In this document: positions 6,231 to 9,817 of the stretch, one piece after another
Position numbering within the stretch: the stretch's first letter is position 1
Layout of the letters: each line of letters begins with the position of its first letter
Origin: Chitinophagaceae bacterium
GTDB lineage: Bacteria > Bacteroidota > Bacteroidia > Chitinophagales > Chitinophagaceae
DNA length: 9,817 nt
Assembly (NCBI GenBank): GCA_003167015.1
Contig: PMUF01000313.1
Span: 1 to 9,817 of the forward strand
Direction: 5' to 3'
Program-made: the position numbers and the translations under genes
Notes under the pieces: generated by a model
Told to the model about the DNA's origin: nothing
Databases searched by the model: none
What the model saw: only the letters and a program-made list of their open reading frames with translations

Positions 6231-6836
6231 CTATTTAGCTATCTCGGCTCCCCCGTTAGAGCTTCGGCCCGCAACACCGTTGCGGCCCTCGCTCGCATCC
6301 TTCGCCGTTGGCTCGGATGCCTCCGGCAATACCCCCCGTCCAAACATGGCGTCATCTTTATCAATGCGCGTCTGATCTTCCAGCGGAAACTCCTTGCGCA
6401 TCGGAAAATACTCCATCTCATCCACGTTCAGGATCCGCTTAAGGTTAGGATGCCCGACGAAATGGATACCGAAAAAATCGTACGTCTCCCGCTCCATCCA
6501 ATTGGCAGAAGCGTACAATTGCGTCGCCGTGAAAATATCGGGTTGCGTAATGGAAGTAAAGACTTTGAACCGAAGGCGGATATTGTCGGTCAGGTTGTGC
6601 AGGTGATAGACCACCGCTAACTCCCGGCCCGGCTGGTTGGGATAATGTACCGCCGTGAGATCGGTCAGGAACTGAAACCGTAATTCCTCGTCATCAAAAA
6701 GAAATTGCATGACTTTCAGGTTCAACGCTGCCGGCGCCTCGAAAGTCAGCAGGCCATAAGGCTCTTCAAAATGTGTCAGCTGCTCTCCGAATTTGGCGGT
6801 CAGCCGGTCTTTGATTATCTCGTTGGTTAATGCCAT
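6231..6836 (-). CDS. nuoC: NADH-quinone oxidoreductase subunit C (30 kDa type)
   Basis: NuoC is a structural subunit of the quinone module, packing against NuoD and NuoB. The family signature is clear in NWMERETYDFFGIHF (112-126) followed by GHPNLKRIL (128-136), and PMRKEFPLED (145-154) follows. The family core would end near DDAMFGR (161-167). The remaining 34 residues, rich in Ala, Gly, Ser and charged residues, look like an extension. They are encoded partly by a hairpin-forming GC-rich stretch (6269-6285). The extension might come from an intergenic repeat absorbed after loss of an earlier stop codon. A 22-base gap separates the gene from nuoB. Confidence 0.96.
   Translation of the reverse strand: MALTNEIIKDRLTAKFGEQLTHFEEPYGLLTFEAPAALNLKVMQFLFDDEELRFQFLTDLTAVHYPNQPGRELAVVYHLHNLTDNIRLRFKVFTSITQPDIFTATQLYASANWMERETYDFFGIHFVGHPNLKRILNVDEMEYFPMRKEFPLEDQTRIDKDDAMFGRGVLPEASEPTAKDASEGRNGVAGRSSNGGAEIAK
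6269..6285 (-). other. Hairpin inside the 3' end of nuoC
   Basis: A 7-bp stem (6269-6275 with 6279-6285) with a 3-base loop, extendable by two more pairs past one mismatch. It encodes part of the non-conserved NuoC tail. It resembles the GC-rich hairpins in the intergenic gaps in size and composition, but its loop (GGT on the coding strand) differs from their common GNA loops. Confidence 0.5.
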
Positions 6837-6858
6837 ATAAGATTAAGTGGTCGGTCCG

Positions 6859-7449
6859 TTATTGTATCCCATAGCTGTTCAGCAAAGCCTTATACTGCTC
6901 ACTGCCACGCCGGCGCACACTCTCCTGCCCTACCAGGTCCTGGATCCTCATAAAGCCGTCCAGGATCGCTTCCGGCCGGGGCGGACAACCAGGTACATAG
7001 ACATCGACCGGCACTACCTGGTCGATCCCCTGCAGCACCGAATAAGTATCGAAAATACCGCCGCTGCTGGCGCAGGCGCCTACAGCCATCACCCAGCGGG
7101 GTTCTGCCATCTGCAGATAGACCTCTTTGACGATCGGACCCATCTTCTTCGCAATGGTTCCCATGACCATCAGCAGATCACACTGCCGGGGAGTAAAGGC
7201 CAGCCTTTCCGCGCCAAAACGCGCCAGGTCATAGTGCGAGGCCATCACAGCCATGAATTCAATGCCGCAGCAGGAAGTCGCAAAAGGCAGCGGCCAAAGG
7301 GAGTTCTTCCGGGCCAAACCCACCACACTGCTCAACCGGGTAGTAAAAAAGCCCTCCCCCATATAGCCCTCGGGCATATTGACGAGGCTGATATTATCCT
7401 TGGTATCCGCCTGGATAGGATGAACATTAAATCGAACTGGACGTGACAT
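6859..7449 (-). CDS. nuoB: NADH-quinone oxidoreductase subunit B (PSST, cluster N2)
   Basis: NuoB holds cluster N2, the last iron-sulfur centre before quinone. Ligands are the adjacent pair C60-C61 in TSCCGIEFM, C126 in GACASSGG and C155 in VPGCPPRPEAI, the exact family pattern. MASHYDLARFGAER (69-82) is also typical. The 196-residue length is normal. The start at 7449 (MSRPVRFNV) is preceded by A/T-rich sequence with no nearby Shine-Dalgarno. A GGAGGA lies 45 bases upstream, too far to serve this ATG. The gene follows nuoA after an unusually long 209-base gap full of hairpins. Confidence 0.98.
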   Translation of the reverse strand: MSRPVRFNVHPIQADTKDNISLVNMPEGYMGEGFFTTRLSSVVGLARKNSLWPLPFATSCCGIEFMAVMASHYDLARFGAERLAFTPRQCDLLMVMGTIAKKMGPIVKEVYLQMAEPRWVMAVGACASSGGIFDTYSVLQGIDQVVPVDVYVPGCPPRPEAILDGFMRIQDLVGQESVRRRGSEQYKALLNSYGIQ

Positions 7450-7590
7450 ATTATAAATATTTTAATGTAACGAAGGCAGAAGCAGTCGTTTCCTCCATTA
7501 TATAACGCTCTTTAACAGCAATCGTTTGGTATTATTGTCTATCGCCGCACTTACTGTGCCATGCAGACCTTCGCTCTCTTCTCCGCTTAC
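7450..7590 (-). other. Proximal part of the nuoA-nuoB spacer
   Basis: This segment is more A/T-rich than the repeat part of the spacer. I see no conserved coding signal and no convincing TAnnTTTG promoter. GCAGAC at 7563-7568 can pair with GTCTGC at 7621-7626 and so could close a larger structure around the hairpin at 7591-7605. Confidence 0.4.
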
Positions 7591-7626
7591 GCCTGCTTCG
7601 CAGGCTAAACGGGGCTCCATGTCTGC
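7591..7626 (-). repeat. GC-rich intergenic repeat downstream of nuoA (copy R3)
   Basis: On the coding strand the copy begins GCAGACATGGAGCCCCG (7626 down to 7610), then TTTA, then a perfect 6-bp hairpin (7591-7596 with 7600-7605) whose core is GCGAAGC with a GAA triloop. The layout equals copy R2 after nuoF, and the leading segment resembles R1 after nuoG with a one-base length difference. Confidence 0.55.
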
Positions 7627-7629
7627 GTA

Positions 7630-7660
7630 CCTTCGGTCCGCGAAGGCCGTCCCGGCCTTC
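7630..7660 (-). other. Two overlapping, mutually exclusive hairpins at the nuoA stop codon
   Basis: One hairpin pairs 7642-7649 with 7653-7660 (8 bp, GGA triloop on the coding strand) and includes the first two plus-strand bases of the nuoA stop. The other pairs 7630-7635 with 7641-7646 (6 bp, 5-base loop). They share bases 7642-7646, so only one can form. There is no T-run, so this is not a standard terminator. It may affect mRNA stability or the nuoA:nuoB expression ratio. Confidence 0.5.
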
Positions 7661-8072
7661 AGTCCTCCCACGTCAGCGCCCCTTTCTTGATGATATATAT
7701 AAAGCCCACCAGGAAGAGCCCCACGAATAGCAACACCTCCCCGAATCCCGACCACCCCAGCCCACGGAAATTCACCGCATAGGGGTAGAAAAAGATCACT
7801 TCGACATCAAACAATACAAACAGTATAGCTACTAAAAAATATTTGATGGCCATCGGCGTGCGGGCATTCCCTACGCCTTCGATACCACTTTCGAAGTTTT
7901 GGAGTTTTTCGGCCGACCTGCGCCGGGGACCGAGAAGATGTGTGACAACCAGAACCAGGCCTACAAAGCCTAACGCGAATAAGAATTGGACACCGATAGG
8001 AAAATAACTGATGGAATTATTTAGATTAGAATCGGTCGCAAGGGTATTGGCCTGAAGCAGATAGATGTCCAT
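7659..8072 (-). CDS. nuoA: NADH-quinone oxidoreductase subunit A (membrane)
   Basis: A small membrane subunit that links the peripheral arm to the membrane arm near the quinone entrance. The 137 residues show three hydrophobic helices at about 25-47, 75-98 and 108-128. The cytoplasmic loop between helices 1 and 2 has the conserved FESGIEGVG (60-68), and helix 2 carries the acidic pair D89 and E91 in FDVEVIFFYP, both family hallmarks. It is the first gene of the operon: a promoter candidate lies directly upstream and a terminator separates it from the TPR gene. The ATG at 8072 lies about a dozen bases from the predicted transcription start. Confidence 0.97.
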   Translation of the reverse strand: MDIYLLQANTLATDSNLNNSISYFPIGVQFLFALGFVGLVLVVTHLLGPRRRSAEKLQNFESGIEGVGNARTPMAIKYFLVAILFVLFDVEVIFFYPYAVNFRGLGWSGFGEVLLFVGLFLVGFIYIIKKGALTWED

Positions 8073-8090
8073 TTTTTAGGAATTCAGCAA

Positions 8091-8120
8091 CAAAAATAAG
8101 CTAGGACTCGGAAATTCCAA
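8091..8120 (-). promoter_or_regulatory. Predicted Bacteroidota-type promoter of the nuo operon
   Basis: On the minus strand TATTTTTG (8098-8091) fits the TAnnTTTG -7 consensus of Bacteroidota sigma-ABfr exactly. TTG (8120-8118) lies 19 bases upstream as the -33 element. Transcription would start near 8085, giving a very short leader before the nuoA ATG at 8072. The -33 element lies within a perfect dyad, so a regulator could control it. Confidence 0.6.
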
Positions 8121-8135
8121 CATTTTATGTTGGAA
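8115..8135. promoter_or_regulatory. Perfect 9-3-9 dyad over the -33 element (candidate operator)
   Basis: TTCCAACAT and ATGTTGGAA flank a 3-base spacer with no mismatch. The site covers the predicted -33 element of the nuoA promoter, a typical place for a repressor or activator to bind. If the upstream transcript reads through, it could instead form an RNA hairpin. I cannot name a regulator from the sequence. Confidence 0.5.
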
Positions 8136-8168
8136 ATGCGCTTTTTAAAAAAATTAAGCGCATTTCCA
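8131..8168. promoter_or_regulatory. Perfect 13-bp inverted repeat upstream of the nuo promoter
   Basis: Arms 8131-8143 and 8156-8168 pair without mismatch around a 12-base A/T loop. Bases 8131-8135 are shared with the adjacent dyad at 8115-8135, so as RNA or cruciform the two structures are alternatives. The duplex arms contain AATGCGCTT. On the coding strand a run of seven T lies in the loop. It is either a second regulator site or part of a terminator-like structure protecting the nuo promoter from upstream transcription. Confidence 0.5.
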
Positions 8169-8182
8169 CATATCGCTAATAA

Positions 8183-8214
8183 TTGTCCTTCGGACAAACT
8201 GCCTCCGGCAGTTT
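8183..8214 (-). other. Two adjoining short hairpins with GNA triloops
   Basis: 8196-8203 pairs with 8207-8214 (8 bp, loop GGA on the coding strand). 8183-8188 pairs with 8192-8197 (6 bp, loop GAA). They share two bases, 8196 and 8197. Both lie between the TPR gene terminator and the nuo promoter dyads. Function unknown. They may add to transcription termination. Confidence 0.5.
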
Positions 8215-8229
8215 CTGAAGAAAATAAAG

Positions 8230-8257
8230 CAGAAGGCCCGGCGAACCGGGCCTTCTG
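8230..8257 (-). terminator. Rho-independent-type terminator of the TPR gene
   Basis: A perfect 12-bp stem (8230-8241 with 8246-8257), GC-rich at the top with a TTCG loop on the coding strand, begins 11 bases after the TPR stop codon. It is followed by CTTTATTTTCTTC, a T-rich but interrupted tract. It should insulate the nuo operon from the upstream gene. Confidence 0.8.
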
Positions 8258-8268
8258 AAGAAGATTAA

Positions 8269-9817
8269 CTATTTCGTCCCTGACGCCTTCGGCTTGGCAG
8301 CCGCCTGTTTGGCAGGACGGGTCAGCAAAGTAAGATATTTACTGGCAACCTGATTCGTGGGATCCACTTCCAGCACCTTTTGGAGGTAACTGATAGCCGT
8401 CTGCTTGTCTTTTTTAATGTCATTATAATATTGCGCCAGGAAGAAATAAGACGTCAGGATCTGGCTCTTATATTTGATCGAGTCGGCAGTGCCGGCCGCT
8501 TTCGCCGTGGAATCAAAACCCCGGGCAAATGACGCCAGTTTATCGTAAGCCTCTACAGCAATTCCCTGGGAATTGGTAGAATCATCCTGCGCCTGCTTCG
8601 AACGTGCGCACCAAAGATAGCCGTAGATTTCATTGGGAAATTTGGACTCATAGAGCCCGCAGAAAATGCTGTCGGCAGTCTTATAAGCGCCCGCCTGGTA
8701 ATTGGAGATCCCCCAGTTATACAGGTCCGTCTGTGTAGGATTGATTTTGGATGCATAGGCGAGTCCTGCCAGATCAGCCTGCGCTTTCTTATTCCCCAGT
8801 TTCTTCGCCAGATCTATCGCTTGCGCCAGATATTTTGCCTTTTCGTCGGGTAAGGTGTCCTTCTGATAGGCCAGGGCATAATCCGCGAAAGCCTGGGTCC
8901 GCGTTACCGAATCGGTGGACTTGGATTCGATGCCGGCCCGGAGCGCATAGTCTAAAGGAATAATTGCAGCAGGATCCTGCTTGGCGAAATAAGTGGCGAT
9001 ACTCTGTGTCGCGCAGGCCGCATCACCCAGCGTATCGCAGCAATAAGCGACCTTTTTGTAAAAATTAGGATCAACCTTGGCGCCCTGAGCGCTGATGATC
9101 GACAGGGCCTTGGACTTTGCGTCGGCAAACTTACCCAAAATGATCAGGAAGTCCGTCTGTAGCAGATCCACATAATCGCCCGGATCAGAATTGGCAACGT
9201 ATTTTTGTAATGCATCCGTCACCTTCGGAACATCGTCTGTATTCCAGTGGTTATAATAATAATAGAACAGCTCATAATAAGCCGGAGCATACGCCGGATC
9301 CATTTCTGTGGCTTTTTGGAAAGCCGGTAGGAAAAACTCCTTATTGTTCTGCGTCAGGTAGATCTTCCCGATCTTATACTCGGCTTCGGCGAGTTTCGGG
9401 TCGATAGCCAACGCCTTATTATAAGAGGTCACGGCATTACCACCGTCGATCAGTTTGCGATAGGCGTCCCCCATCAGCACATAGGTCGTTGGATCGTTGA
9501 ACTTTTTGATCTGCGTAGCCTGGTTCAGCTTATCGATCGCATAAGCGGCATCACCCGCACGCGCATCGATATTGGCATCCGCAACGGCATTCAGTACGTC
9601 GATATCCTTCCCCTTGGACAAGCTGATCGCCGTCTCGAAGTGCTGACGCGCATCAGCCGTCTTGCCCAGCCGAAGCTCGACATTCCCCATCCCTGCCAAT
9701 AGCAGCGGAGCGTTACCATTGGTCTGCAACGCCTTGGAATACAAGTCCTGCGCTGCCAAAGAATCCTTCATGGCCAGCAAAGTCTGACCATCCCAATAGA
9801 TAGCATCTATATTGTTG
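8269..9817 (-). CDS. Tetratricopeptide-repeat protein, 5' end outside the window
   Basis: A repeat protein of at least 515 residues. The frame stays open to the window edge (the upstream codons read NNIDAIYWDGQT), so a TTG at 9780 is not the true start and any signal peptide is not visible. TPR-like helical pairs recur throughout. The clearest are around SYNKALAIDPKLAEAEYKIG and, near the C-terminus, SYLQKVLEVDPTNQVASKYL. The chain ends in a Lys/Ala-rich tail. TPR solenoids bind partner proteins. No enzymatic motif is visible. It has its own terminator and is not part of the nuo operon. From memory, a TPR gene upstream of nuoA is common in Chitinophagaceae, but any functional tie to complex I is unproven. 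Confidence 0.85.
   Translation of the reverse strand, partial: NNIDAIYWDGQTLLAMKDSLAAQDLYSKALQTNGNAPLLLAGMGNVELRLGKTADARQHFETAISLSKGKDIDVLNAVADANIDARAGDAAYAIDKLNQATQIKKFNDPTTYVLMGDAYRKLIDGGNAVTSYNKALAIDPKLAEAEYKIGKIYLTQNNKEFFLPAFQKATEMDPAYAPAYYELFYYYYNHWNTDDVPKVTDALQKYVANSDPGDYVDLLQTDFLIILGKFADAKSKALSIISAQGAKVDPNFYKKVAYCCDTLGDAACATQSIATYFAKQDPAAIIPLDYALRAGIESKSTDSVTRTQAFADYALAYQKDTLPDEKAKYLAQAIDLAKKLGNKKAQADLAGLAYASKINPTQTDLYNWGISNYQAGAYKTADSIFCGLYESKFPNEIYGYLWCARSKQAQDDSTNSQGIAVEAYDKLASFARGFDSTAKAAGTADSIKYKSQILTSYFFLAQYYNDIKKDKQTAISYLQKVLEVDPTNQVASKYLTLLTRPAKQAAAKPKASGTK

Noticed and set aside
6847..7446. Plus-strand open frame covering nuoB
   Set aside because: Mirror of nuoB in the opposite strand. 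NuoB has all its cluster ligands, so this frame is incidental.
7451..7498. A 15-codon minus-strand frame just before nuoB, starting ATGGAGGAA
   Set aside because: Considered as a leader peptide. It is too short to judge, has no ribosome site of its own, and shows no attenuator-type codon run.
7498..7755. Minus-strand 85-codon frame running from inside nuoA into the spacer
   Set aside because: It starts in another frame of nuoA and continues through repeat R3. The composition follows the DNA repeats and no family is recognisable.
8269..9780. TTG at 9780 as the start of the TPR gene
   Set aside because: The frame remains open upstream to the window edge with ordinary-looking protein sequence, so the true start is outside the window.
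1..9817. CRISPR array, tRNA or rRNA genes
   Set aside because: The repeats are too few, too dispersed and too short for a CRISPR array, and I saw no tRNA-like cloverleaf or rRNA sequence.

Overview
The window is the first half of a respiratory complex I (NADH:quinone oxidoreductase, nuo) operon, all on the minus strand, so transcription runs from high to low coordinates. The order in transcription is: the end of a TPR-repeat protein gene (8269-9817, its 5' end lies outside the window), a terminator and promoter region (8073-8268), then nuoA, nuoB, nuoC, nuoD, nuoE, nuoF, a two-gene insertion, and nuoG. NuoH onwards would lie beyond base 1. Separate nuoC and nuoD genes, a short NuoG lacking the large molybdopterin-type domain, a TAnnTTTG-type promoter element and weak Shine-Dalgarno signals all suggest Bacteroidota. 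Chitinophagaceae is my best guess, but this is an inference without a database search.

The notable part is 1211-2804. Between nuoF and nuoG, which normally adjoin, sit two AT-rich genes unrelated to respiration. One is a 357-residue ABC/SMC-like AAA ATPase (Walker A GYPNVGKS, Walker B LLLEEPEAH, H-loop TTHSPY). The other is a small protein of 175-180 residues whose motifs (an early Glu, GVIDKDK, CPALEAW) look like a minimal TOPRIM domain of the RloB/DUF4276/AbiLii kind. The architecture resembles split OLD-type and AbiL/PARIS-type anti-phage systems, but I cannot assign it to a named system. The genes overlap each other and overlap nuoG, so the module lies in a continuous chain of overlapping reading frames and probably uses the nuo transcript. 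No transposase, integrase or target-site duplication is visible.

The five complex I genes before the insertion encode the quinone-reducing module (B, C, D), a membrane anchor (A) and the start of the NADH-oxidising module (E, F). NuoG completes the peripheral arm. Cofactor ligands for N2, N1a, N3, N1b, N5 and N6b-type clusters are present, so the complex looks functional despite the insertion.

Most intergenic gaps of this operon carry short GC-rich repeats or hairpins. One related family lies after nuoA, nuoF and nuoG. A different 22-base repeat is shared by the nuoC-nuoD and nuoD-nuoE gaps. A separate strong hairpin lies between nuoE and nuoF. Several hairpins close on a GNA triloop, and some extend into gene 3' ends. 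The nuoA upstream region has a good promoter candidate with a perfect dyad over its -33 element and a second, longer dyad that competes with it for pairing.
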